A stretch of DNA of 60,191 nucleotides, taken from assembly GCA_036510655.1 (NCBI GenBank), contig DATCDQ010000103.1, positions 1 through 60,191 on the forward strand, given 5' to 3'. The notes below the pieces were generated by a model that was not told where the DNA came from, made no database searches, and was given only the letters and a program-made list of their open reading frames with translations. Positions 22,768-30,122 of this stretch are shown one piece after another. Origin of the DNA: Rathayibacter_A sp036510655 (lineage in GTDB: Bacteria; Actinomycetota; Actinomycetes; Actinomycetales; Microbacteriaceae). The position numbers were made by a program, and so were the translations under genes. Numbering within the stretch: the stretch's first letter is position 1; the number at the start of each line of letters is the position of its first letter.

Positions 22768-24879
22768 TCAGCGGGCGCCGGCGGGGTCGCGCAACAGGCG
22801 GGGCGGCCGCAGCGTCGGGCCGTACACCTGTGCGACGCCCACGTCGATCGGCGGCAGGTCGGCCAGACTCTGAAGCGCGGACGCAACCGTCGCAGCGTAG
22901 ATTCGGCCTCCCGTCGCACCAGGGTGGATCTGGTCGTCGGCCAGCACATCAAGGTGTGGCGCGATCGCCGATTGCCAATCTGCGAGCGCAACGGTTCGAG
23001 AGTGCTGCGCGGCGAACGCTCGCAGAGTGTCGTTGACACCGGGCGTCCATGGGCGCGGCGCCTGCACCGTGACCAGCACGAGCTCGCGATCGGGCCCAAT
23101 GGTCTGACGGATGTTCTCGAGCGAGTCCGCGCTGATCGAACCATTCGTGCCCAGCCCGATGATCAGCGCCTTCCGCAGCGTTCCGGCGGCGGCCATCGAA
23201 TGCACGATGTCAGGAGCTGCGCGCAGCTGCTGGGAGACGACAGCGTCGATCGCGATCCCGGGGAAGGTCCGCTGCAGTTCCGGGGCACTGGCCAGCATGA
23301 CGGAGTCACCGATGGCGGTCAGCTGATCGCCATCAGGGATGGGCTTGTGGCGTGGGTCCGCTGCCGCCGGGATCGCGGTCGCGCCCGTCGCAGGAACGCC
23401 CGCGACGCCCGGGCCAACCATGCCCAGGGTCGCGCCCGCGGTCGCCGGCGTCCCCGGCGTCGTCGCCCCTGCGGATGCCTGTGGCGAGCCCTCCTGCTGC
23501 ACCGCCTTCTCGCCGCGCTGGATGAGCGCCTGAGCGCTCGTCTCCGAGGGCGCTGTGGCGAGCGCTGCGCCGGTTCCCGCGAGCGTCACAGCCACGACCG
23601 TCAAGCCGGCGATGGCCAGCCCTCTGCCGCGACGCGACGCACGGAGGCGGACCATCACCCCGCGGGCGATTCCGCGGAATCCGTGCCGACTCACGGGCTG
23701 TTCGATGAACCGATACGACAGGGCAGCGGCGGCCACCGTGATGGCGAGGGCGACTGCGCCGATCAGGAGCGTGCGTTCCGGCGTATCCGCACCGAGCGGC
23801 CACGACGCGGCCACAAGGACCAGAATGGGCCAGTGCCACAGGTACAGCCCGTACGAGCGAGCCCCGATCGCGCGCAGCGGAGCGGCATCCAATGCGCCGC
23901 CGAGCGTGGACCGTACGCCCGATGAACCGCGCGTCGAGCCTAACGCCACGGCCGCCCAGATCACGACTGCCGTCAGCAGGCTGATCGCCACAAGTCCACC
24001 GTGGTAGGTGATCGTCGCATCGTCGTGCAACCACCAGGTCGCGGTCAACACCGCGGCAAAGCTGATCAGCCCGAGCCCCGGCAGCCAGCGGCGCACGAAC
24101 ACCTGCATCGGGCTCTCGCCGGCGTCGAGGTTCAACGGCTTCACAGACGGCACGATCAGTGCCAGTGCCGCACCGATCATCAGCCCGAAACTGTGGGTAT
24201 CCGTACCGAAATACACGCGCGTCGCATCCGAACCGGGCGTGTACAGCAGCCACATCAGCGCAGCGGATGCCGCGGCCAACGTCAGCAGGACGACAATCCG
24301 CACGCGGTTGTTGCGGATCAAGAAAATCACGATCAGCAGGAACGGCCAGACGAGATAAAACTGCTCTTCGACGGCAAGCGACCACAGGTTGCGGAACAGT
24401 TCCGGCGCGTCGCGGTTGAAGTAGCTGCTGCCGGCGGCGATGTCCAACCAGTTGTAACTGAACGTCGCCGCGCCGAGCACTTGGCGGCCGACACCGACGA
24501 GCACGTCGCCGCCGAAGATCAGCGCCGCGGTGCAACAGGCCAGGACGAGTGCGACGAGGGCCGGGACAAGGCGGCCCACTCTGCGCTGCCAGAACCGTTT
24601 GAGCGAGATCCGGCCGGCGGCCGCTCGCTCGCCGATCAACAGGCTCGTGATCAGGAAGCCGCTGATGACGAAGAACACATCGACGCCGATGAACCCGCCT
24701 GGCAATAGGCCGGGGAACAGGTGATACACGATCACCGCGATAACCGCGATGGCACGAAGCCCGTCGAGCCCGGCGAAATGGCGGATCGCTGCAGGGCGCG
24801 CGACGGCGGGCCGAGCGTCAGAGTCGGAGGGCGGCAGGGAGACGTTGGTCATAGGCGCAGCGAGGGCATCGCGATTCAC
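22768..24879 (-). CDS. acyltransferase-3 / SGNH-domain O-acetyltransferase
   Basis: 703 residues from the GTG at 24879; an ATG nine codons in (24852) is equally plausible. The N-terminal half is a membrane acyltransferase-3 domain: HFAGLDGLRAIAVIAVIVYH with the catalytic-type His, a VDVFFVISGFLITSLL helix, RRVGRLVPALVALV and about ten hydrophobic segments. The C-terminal half is an extracytoplasmic SGNH hydrolase: GDSVM block I, IGLGTNG block III and DQIHPG with the Asp-His pair. This architecture (OatA-like) usually O-acetylates peptidoglycan or surface polysaccharide. The substrate cannot be told here. It is divergent from truA. Confidence 0.88.
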   Translation of the reverse strand: MNRDALAAPMTNVSLPPSDSDARPAVARPAAIRHFAGLDGLRAIAVIAVIVYHLFPGLLPGGFIGVDVFFVISGFLITSLLIGERAAAGRISLKRFWQRRVGRLVPALVALVLACCTAALIFGGDVLVGVGRQVLGAATFSYNWLDIAAGSSYFNRDAPELFRNLWSLAVEEQFYLVWPFLLIVIFLIRNNRVRIVVLLTLAAASAALMWLLYTPGSDATRVYFGTDTHSFGLMIGAALALIVPSVKPLNLDAGESPMQVFVRRWLPGLGLISFAAVLTATWWLHDDATITYHGGLVAISLLTAVVIWAAVALGSTRGSSGVRSTLGGALDAAPLRAIGARSYGLYLWHWPILVLVAASWPLGADTPERTLLIGAVALAITVAAAALSYRFIEQPVSRHGFRGIARGVMVRLRASRRGRGLAIAGLTVVAVTLAGTGAALATAPSETSAQALIQRGEKAVQQEGSPQASAGATTPGTPATAGATLGMVGPGVAGVPATGATAIPAAADPRHKPIPDGDQLTAIGDSVMLASAPELQRTFPGIAIDAVVSQQLRAAPDIVHSMAAAGTLRKALIIGLGTNGSISADSLENIRQTIGPDRELVLVTVQAPRPWTPGVNDTLRAFAAQHSRTVALADWQSAIAPHLDVLADDQIHPGATGGRIYAATVASALQSLADLPPIDVGVAQVYGPTLRPPRLLRDPAGAR

Positions 24880-24962
24880 CCTAACAATTGCGGCTGAGTG
24901 GTTCGTGGCCGGCGCACCTGAAGCGTGCGCTCGCCGCCGGGCGGAGCACGGCGCATCCTAGA

Positions 24963-25862
24963 ATGGCTCGCGTGACTGCATTGCCAACCGACGTGGAGGT
25001 CGCGGCCACGCGCATCCGTCTGGATATCGCTTACGACGGTTCTGCATTCAGCGGCTGGAGCAAGCAGCCCGGGCTGCGCACCGTGCAAGGCGAGCTGGAA
25101 CGGGCGTTGGCCACGATGTTCCGCCGACACCCGCCGGTTCCGACGCTGGTGGTCGCCGGGCGCACAGACGCCGGGGTGCATGCTGCCGGGCAGGTTGCAC
25201 ACGTCGATCTCAGCGACAGGCAGCGCGCAGCCGTTCTCAAGCCGCGCGGCGGATCGGTGCCGCAGACGGATGCCGGTGCCGCCCTCGCGCACCGGGTCAA
25301 CGGCATCCTCGGTCCGCTCCCAGAGATCGTCGTGAGGCGGGGGATCGTCGCACCTGTCGGCTTCGATGCCCGCTTCTCAGCGGTCTGGCGGCGCTACGAG
25401 TACCGGATCGCTGACCGCGGCGCCATACACGACCCGCTGCAGCGGCATCGCACGACCTGGCTGCCGGTTGCACTCGACGCGCAGGCGATGGATGCCGCCG
25501 CCCGCAGCCTGCCCGGACTCTACGACTTCGCCGCGTTCTGCAGGCCGCGCGATGGGGCGACGACGATTCGCACGCTGCAGGAATTCAGTTGGCAGCGCGA
25601 CGCTGACGGCGTTCTTATCGCAACGGTGAAAGCGGATGCCTTCTGCCACAGTATGGTGCGCTCCCTGGTCGGAGGGTGCGTCGCCGTCGGTGAGGGCAAA
25701 CTCGCCGTGCGTGATCTCGCCCTGCTGCGTGAGGTCCGGACGCGCACGAGCGCGTTCACGGTGCTGCCGGCGCGCGGCCTGACACTGCTGGAAGTCGGGT
25801 ACCCGGATGACGCGCAACTCGCGCACCGGGCGGAGCAAACCCGCGCGCGTCGCGAACTCTGA
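24963..25862 (+). CDS. truA: tRNA pseudouridine(38-40) synthase TruA
   Basis: 299 residues from the ATG at 24963. IRLDIAYDGSAFSGW, then the catalytic Asp in GRTDAGVHAAGQVAH, then SAVWRRYEYRI and SMVRSLVGG. A TAGAAT hexamer overlaps this ATG and lies 7 bp before a GTG at 24972, so a leaderless start at 24972 (three residues shorter) is a good alternative. It modifies the tRNA anticodon arm. It commonly lies downstream of rplQ in bacteria. Confidence 0.95.
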   Translation: MARVTALPTDVEVAATRIRLDIAYDGSAFSGWSKQPGLRTVQGELERALATMFRRHPPVPTLVVAGRTDAGVHAAGQVAHVDLSDRQRAAVLKPRGGSVPQTDAGAALAHRVNGILGPLPEIVVRRGIVAPVGFDARFSAVWRRYEYRIADRGAIHDPLQRHRTTWLPVALDAQAMDAAARSLPGLYDFAAFCRPRDGATTIRTLQEFSWQRDADGVLIATVKADAFCHSMVRSLVGGCVAVGEGKLAVRDLALLREVRTRTSAFTVLPARGLTLLEVGYPDDAQLAHRAEQTRARREL

Positions 25863-25896
25863 ATTACTCACCGAGCACGTCTCGATCATGACGCGT

Positions 25897-25926
25897 TTGC
25901 GCGCCCTCCCTGTTGTCGCGTACTAT
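25897..25926 (+). promoter_or_regulatory. candidate promoter of rplM-rpsI
   Basis: TTGCGC (25897) and TACTAT (25921) separated by 18 bp, in the 242-nt gap after truA. It would give a leader of about 170 nt before rplM. Confidence 0.45.
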
Positions 25927-26003
25927 TGGCTCTTGGTGCCTACGCCGTCCATGGCGTGACATCCGAAGTTGAGCCCTCCACCTGCGGCGTTCCACCGTGC
26001 TGA

Positions 26004-26048
26004 TCAGAACAGCGTTCATCAGAACAGTGTTCATCCGAACACGGAACA
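26004..26048 (+). repeat. three 15-nt tandem repeats in the rplM leader
   Basis: TCAGAACAGCGTTCA, TCAGAACAGTGTTCA and TCCGAACACGGAACA follow one another exactly. Each of the first two contains a near-palindrome GAAC-N3-GTTC. Confidence 0.75.
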
Positions 26049-26104
26049 CCCAACGGAGCGGGATTCACGAACTACCCAACTTACGAAAGAAAGCAGCCAC
26101 TACT

Positions 26105-26551
26105 GTGACGCGCACTTACTCACCGAAGGCCTCTGAGCTCAAGCGGGACTGGATCGTCATCGACGCGACGGATGTCGTGCTCGGCCGCCTGGCCAGCCAC
26201 ACCGCCGTTCTGCTCCGCGGAAAGCACAAGGCGACGTTCACGCCGCACCTCGACGGCGGCGACTTCGTCATCATCATCAACGCGGACAAGGTTGCCCTGA
26301 CCGGCGCAAAGGCCGAGCAGAAGAAGGCCTACCGCCACTCGGGTTACCCGGGTGGTCTTACCGCCGTCACCTACGCCGAGTTGCTCGAAAAGAACCCGAT
26401 TCGTGCCGTCGAGAAGGCAGTGCGCGGCATGCTCCCGAAGAACTCCATCGGTCGCGCCCAGCTTCGCAAGCTCAAGGTCTACACCGGCAGCGAGCACCCT
26501 CATGCTGCACAGCAGCCCAAGGCATATGCCTTCGACCAGGTCGCGCAGTAG
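26105..26551 (+). CDS. rplM: 50S ribosomal protein L13
   Basis: 148 residues from the GTG at 26105 (V/MTRTYSPKASELKRDW), the start typical of actinobacterial L13. The frame is open upstream through the 15-nt repeats but is not conserved there. DVVLGRLAS, HSGYPGGL and AVRGMLPKNSIGRAQLRKLK are conserved. It is an early assembly protein of the 50S subunit. Confidence 0.96.
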   Translation: MTRTYSPKASELKRDWIVIDATDVVLGRLASHTAVLLRGKHKATFTPHLDGGDFVIIINADKVALTGAKAEQKKAYRHSGYPGGLTAVTYAELLEKNPIRAVEKAVRGMLPKNSIGRAQLRKLKVYTGSEHPHAAQQPKAYAFDQVAQ

Positions 26552-26593
26552 ACGCCGGCGTAAGAGACCACAGAAAAAGGATTCGAAAAGACC

Positions 26594-27085
26594 ATGGCGA
26601 AGATCGCAGACCAGATCGAGGCTCCCGAAGCCGCCCAGAGTTTCAGCACCGAGACCCCCGCAACCGAGGCCGTCAAGGCACCGCGCCCCGTGCTCAGTGT
26701 TCCCGGCGCAGCCGTCGGCCGACGCAAGCAGGCCATTGCCCGTGTGCGCCTCGTGCCGGGGGCCGGCACCATCACCGTCAACGGACGTGAGTTCGCTGAC
26801 TACTTCCCGAACAAGCTGCACCAGCAGCTGATCAACGACCCGTTCAAGGTGCTCGACCTTCTCGGCAGCTACGACGTGATCGCGAAGATCAGCGGTGGCG
26901 GCCCGTCCGGCCAGGCCGGCGCGCTGCGGTTGGGCATTGCCCGCTCGCTGAATCAGATCGACGAAGAGAACAACCGCGCAGCACTGAAGAAGGCCGGCTT
27001 CCTGAGCCGCGACGCGCGCGTCAAGGAGCGTAAGAAGGCTGGACTCAAGAAGGCCCGTAAGGCTCCGCAGTTCTCGAAGCGCTAA
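26594..27085 (+). CDS. rpsI: 30S ribosomal protein S9
   Basis: 163 residues. About 35 acidic/Ala N-terminal residues, then AVGRRKQAIARVRLVPGAG, GGGPSGQAGALRLGIARSL and the C-terminal KKARKAPQFSKR whose last Arg touches P-site tRNA. Pairs with L13 as usual. Confidence 0.97.
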   Translation: MAKIADQIEAPEAAQSFSTETPATEAVKAPRPVLSVPGAAVGRRKQAIARVRLVPGAGTITVNGREFADYFPNKLHQQLINDPFKVLDLLGSYDVIAKISGGGPSGQAGALRLGIARSLNQIDEENNRAALKKAGFLSRDARVKERKKAGLKKARKAPQFSKR

Positions 27086-27109
27086 CCAGCGCCTCGGATT
27101 TCGGCCCCT

Positions 27110-28471
27110 ATGCCACGACTCTTTGGTACGGATGGCGTTCGCGGACTTGCGAACGGCGATCTCACAGCCGACCTCGCGCTCGGCCTTGCGCAGGCAACCG
27201 CGGTTGTCCTGACGCAGGGTCGCAGCGCGGATGCCCGCCGGGCCGCAGGCCGCAGACCCGTCGCGGTGGTCGCCCGCGACCCACGCGTCTCGGGTGAGTT
27301 CCTGATCGCCGCTGTGGCGGCCGGCCTCGCGAGTTCCGGTGTCGACGTCCTCGATGCCGGCGTGATCCCGACGCCCGCGACAGCCTTCCTGATTGCCGAT
27401 ATCGACGCCGACTTCGGCGTCATGATTTCCGCGTCGCATAATCCTGCGCCGGACAACGGAATCAAGATCTTCGCGCGTGGGGGCACCAAACTCCCGGACG
27501 TCGTCGAGGATCGGATCGAAGCCGCTCTCAGCAAGCCGAAACTGGCGCCGACCGGCGGTGACGTCGGTCGCATCCGCCGGTTCGCCGACGCAGAAGACCG
27601 CTATGTCGTGCATCTGCTGGCGAGCCTGCCGCATCGGCTGGATGGCATCCACGTCGTTCTCGATTGCGCGAACGGTGCCGCGGCCGGCGTATCTCCGGAG
27701 GTTTTCACGGATGCCGGTGCTCGCGTCACCGTGATCGGTGACGATCCTGACGGCATCAACATCAACGACGGCGTCGGCTCGACCCATCTTGCCCAGTTGG
27801 CGGATGCTGTCGTCGCCTACCGCGCGGACGTCGGCATCGCGCACGACGGCGACGCCGACCGCTGCCTGGCCGTGGACGCATCCGGAAACATCGTCAACGG
27901 TGACCAGATCATGGCGATCTTGGCTCTCGGGATGGCGGAGCGCGGGGTGCTCCGTGATCGCACTCTGGTGACAACGGTGATGAGCAACCTCGGGCTGCGC
28001 ATCGCGATGCGCGAGAATGACATCTCGGTTGTTCAAACCAAGGTCGGCGACCGGTATGTGCTCGAGCAGATGAACGAGAATAACTTCTCGCTCGGTGGCG
28101 AGCAGTCGGGTCACGTGATCATGAGCGAATTCGCGACGACCGGCGACGGCATCCTGACCGGGTTGCACCTGGTGAGCCAGATGGCCAGCACCGGCAAGTC
28201 ACTTGAGCAGCTGGCATCCGCCATGACGGTCTTCCCGCAGATCCTCGTCAACGTGCGTGGCGTCGACCGCGATGGCCTCAATGGCGACGCAGTGATCGCC
28301 GCGGCGGTCGCCGACACGGAGGCGGCGCTGGGCGATTCCGGTCGTGTTCTGCTTCGCCCCTCTGGCACGGAGCCGATGGTTCGGGTCATGGTCGAAGCCG
28401 CAGACCAGGCCACCGCCGATCGCTTCGCACACGCTCTCGCCGACGTGGTGCGTGAACGCCTGGCCGTCTGA
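27110..28471 (+). CDS. glmM: phosphoglucosamine mutase
   Basis: 453 residues. RLFGTDGVRGLAN at the start, the phosphoserine loop VMISASHNPAPDNGIKIF (Ser near 108), the metal loop HDGDADR and the C-terminal RPSGTEPMVRVM. It makes GlcN-1-P for UDP-GlcNAc. It starts 24 bp after rpsI, an arrangement widespread in bacteria. The next steps (glmS) lie 1.6 kb downstream. Confidence 0.97.
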   Translation: MPRLFGTDGVRGLANGDLTADLALGLAQATAVVLTQGRSADARRAAGRRPVAVVARDPRVSGEFLIAAVAAGLASSGVDVLDAGVIPTPATAFLIADIDADFGVMISASHNPAPDNGIKIFARGGTKLPDVVEDRIEAALSKPKLAPTGGDVGRIRRFADAEDRYVVHLLASLPHRLDGIHVVLDCANGAAAGVSPEVFTDAGARVTVIGDDPDGININDGVGSTHLAQLADAVVAYRADVGIAHDGDADRCLAVDASGNIVNGDQIMAILALGMAERGVLRDRTLVTTVMSNLGLRIAMRENDISVVQTKVGDRYVLEQMNENNFSLGGEQSGHVIMSEFATTGDGILTGLHLVSQMASTGKSLEQLASAMTVFPQILVNVRGVDRDGLNGDAVIAAAVADTEAALGDSGRVLLRPSGTEPMVRVMVEAADQATADRFAHALADVVRERLAV

Positions 28472-28508
28472 GCATCCGTTCCCTGAGCGACCGAAGGGCG
28501 ACCCATCC

Positions 28509-28595
28509 CGTTCCCTGAGCGTAGCCGAAGGGCCACTGTGTACCGCGCGTTCGCTCGGCACTGCAGGCTGACGCTTCGGCTTCGCTCAGCGACCG
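28509..28595. repeat. CCCTGAGCG / CGCTCAGCG inverted element, copy 1
   Basis: Begins CGTTCCCTGAGCGTAGCCG and ends CTTCGGCTTCGCTCAGCGAC. The ends pair as a long hairpin. The GGGCCACTGTGTACC segment is shared with copy 2. Confidence 0.7.
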
Positions 28596-28609
28596 GGCTA
28601 TTGAGCCGT

Positions 28610-28671
28610 ATTCAGGCTGGACCGTCGACTGAAGACGCGACACCGGCTGAAACTGGTCGCCCAGCCTGAAT
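28610..28671. repeat. ATTCAGG element, copy D (62 bp, best inverted ends)
   Basis: ATTCAGGCTGG and CCAGCCTGAAT are perfect 11-bp inverted ends. Including the flanks (GCCGT / GCGGC) the match is 15 of 16 bp. Confidence 0.85.
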
Positions 28672-28808
28672 GCGGCACGGTTGCCGTTGACGGGCGCGCC
28701 GCGCTGGGCGCGGCCTGCTTACCTAACGCCGGCGGGCGCACACCGGCGCCGGGCGCCGTCGAAGACAAGTCGGGGTCATTGGCCGCGGGTTCGATGTGGC
28801 ACTTTCCG

Positions 28809-28848
28809 CTATTTCAAGTCCGCCTTATAAAAGGGACATCTGAAATAG
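28809..28848. repeat. AT-rich inverted pair
   Basis: CTATTTCA and TGAAATAG are exact inverted 8-mers 24 bp apart around TTATAAAAGGG. The base composition stands out from the surrounding GC-rich DNA. Origin unknown; it could be a degenerate element end. Confidence 0.45.
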
Positions 28849-28917
28849 GAGAAACGCACGCACATTTCCCGGAGCGCACGGCAGTGTTCGTTCCCTGAGT
28901 GAAGGGCCACCCGGATC

Positions 28918-29005
28918 CGTTCCCTGAGCGCAGCCGAGGGGCCACTGTGTACCACGTGCTCCTGCGGCAGTGCCGGCTGGCGCTTCGGCTTCGCTCAGCG
29001 ACCGG
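28918..29005. repeat. CCCTGAGCG / CGCTCAGCG inverted element, copy 2
   Basis: Same layout as copy 1. Its right 39 bp (28967-29005) are repeated exactly at 29011-29049 after a 5-bp TGTGT spacer. Confidence 0.75.
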
Positions 29006-29010
29006 TGTGT

Positions 29011-29049
29011 GCAGTGCCGGCTGGCGCTTCGGCTTCGCTCAGCGACCGG
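29011..29049. repeat. duplicated 39-bp arm of the previous element
   Basis: Identical to 28967-29005. It ends 14 bp before the coaA stop codon. Confidence 0.8.
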
Positions 29050-29062
29050 CGTCGGCGACGCC

Positions 29063-30019
29063 CTACAGCTTGCGCAGCAGCACCGAGTTGACGGTGTGAT
29101 TGCTGCTCTTGCGCAGCACCAGTTTCGCTCGTGAGCGCGTCGGCCGGATGTTCTCGAGCAGGTTGGGCTCGTTGATGTCCGTCCAGATCTGGCCGGCACG
29201 CGCACGGGCCTCCTCCTCGGTCAGGCTCGCGAAGCGGTGGAAGTACGACTTCGGATTCGCGAACGCACCACGTTGCAACTTGAGGAACCGTTCCTCGTAC
29301 CAGGTTGCGATGTCGCGAGTGCGCGCATCCACATACACGCTGAAGTCGAACAGATCGCTGACCGCGAGCCGGTTGTGGCCGCCCGCCGCCGGTTGCAGCA
29401 CGTTCAACCCCTCGACGATCAGCACATCGGGCTGTCGAACGACGATCTGGGCGCCCGGCACAATGTCGTAGCTCAGGTGCGAATAGAACGGGGCGCGAAC
29501 TTCGGATGCCCCGCTCTTGACCTCGGTCACGAAGCGTAGCAGCGACCGCCGGTCGTACGACTCCGGGAAGCCTTTGCGCTCCATCAGGCCGCGCCGAGCG
29601 AGTTCGGCGTTCGAAAACAGGAACCCGTCGGTGGTGACGAGCTCGACGCGCGGGGTATCCTCCCATCGTGAGAGCAACTCACGCAGCAGACGGGCGATCG
29701 TGGACTTGCCGACGGCGACGGAACCCGCGACTCCGATCGCGAACGGTGTCCGCGCTGACCGTTCTCCGAGAAAGTCGCTGGTGACACGGTGCAGTTGCTT
29801 CGTGCCGGCCGCATACAGGCTGAGCAGGCGGCTGAGCGGCAGGTACACTTCGGCGACCTCGCGCATATCGAGCGGATCTCCGAGGCCACGCAGCTGCACG
29901 ATCTCGGTCTCTTTCAACGGAAGACGCGTCGTGGCGGCAAGTTCTGCCCAGTCGGCCCGGTCGAGTTCAACGAAGGGAGAGGTCGCCGCGGTGTCGGTGT
30001 GTGGCCGAGTCCCCGTCAT
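29063..30019 (-). CDS. coaA: type I pantothenate kinase
   Basis: 318 residues. Walker A GVAGSVAVGKS near residue 95, TTDGFLFSNAEL and RKGFPESYDRRSLLRF, and DVLIVEGLNVLQ as in CoaA/PanK-I. It phosphorylates pantothenate, the first step of CoA synthesis, and is normally feedback-inhibited by CoA. The ATG has no Shine-Dalgarno, but TAGGCT lies 8 bp upstream. It is divergent from glmS. Confidence 0.96.
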   Translation of the reverse strand: MTGTRPHTDTAATSPFVELDRADWAELAATTRLPLKETEIVQLRGLGDPLDMREVAEVYLPLSRLLSLYAAGTKQLHRVTSDFLGERSARTPFAIGVAGSVAVGKSTIARLLRELLSRWEDTPRVELVTTDGFLFSNAELARRGLMERKGFPESYDRRSLLRFVTEVKSGASEVRAPFYSHLSYDIVPGAQIVVRQPDVLIVEGLNVLQPAAGGHNRLAVSDLFDFSVYVDARTRDIATWYEERFLKLQRGAFANPKSYFHRFASLTEEEARARAGQIWTDINEPNLLENIRPTRSRAKLVLRKSSNHTVNSVLLRKL

Positions 30020-30027
30020 AACGGTTC

Positions 30028-30033
30028 AGCCTA
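30028..30033 (-). promoter_or_regulatory. candidate -10 box of coaA (TAGGCT)
   Basis: TAGGCT on the minus strand, 8 bp from the coaA ATG. Consistent with a leaderless or near-leaderless mRNA. Confidence 0.35.
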
Positions 30034-30109
30034 GTGCCCCGCTCGGCATGGCGTCGCAGCGGCCGCCGCCCGACCGCGTGCGATGTCGGGAGTGTTCAGC
30101 GCACCCCGC

Positions 30110-30115
30110 TAAAAT
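30110..30115 (+). promoter_or_regulatory. candidate -10 box of glmS (TAAAAT)
   Basis: TAAAAT ends 7 bp before the glmS ATG, leaving no room for a Shine-Dalgarno or for a glmS ribozyme leader. A clear -35 was not found. Confidence 0.45.
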
Positions 30116-30122
30116 CAGGCGC

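Larger units (their letters stand above)
28472..29062. other. 591-bp repeat-rich intergenic region
   Basis: No gene. It holds two copies of an 87-88 bp inverted element (28509, 28918), the ATTCAGG element D, an AT-rich CTATTTCA/TGAAATAG inverted pair (28809-28848) and a 39-bp direct repeat. It separates the convergent glmM and coaA genes. Confidence 0.7.

Noticed and set aside
22741..23925. Long open frame (394 codons) on the plus strand opposite the acyltransferase gene
   Set aside because: Arg-rich, no domain, fully antisense to a gene with clear acyltransferase and SGNH motifs; a high-GC frame shadow.
26004..26048. LexA/SOS box in the rplM leader (GAAC...GTTC)
   Set aside because: Spacing is 3 nt, whereas the Gram-positive/actinobacterial SOS box needs 4; L13 is not an SOS gene.
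26120..28168. 682-codon minus-strand frame across rplM, rpsI and glmM
   Set aside because: Spans three unmistakable genes and their gaps; no recognisable domain.
30034..30122. glmS ribozyme upstream of glmS
   Set aside because: Only about 90 nt separate it from coaA, a -10-like box sits 7 bp before the ATG, and the ribozyme is typical of Firmicutes.
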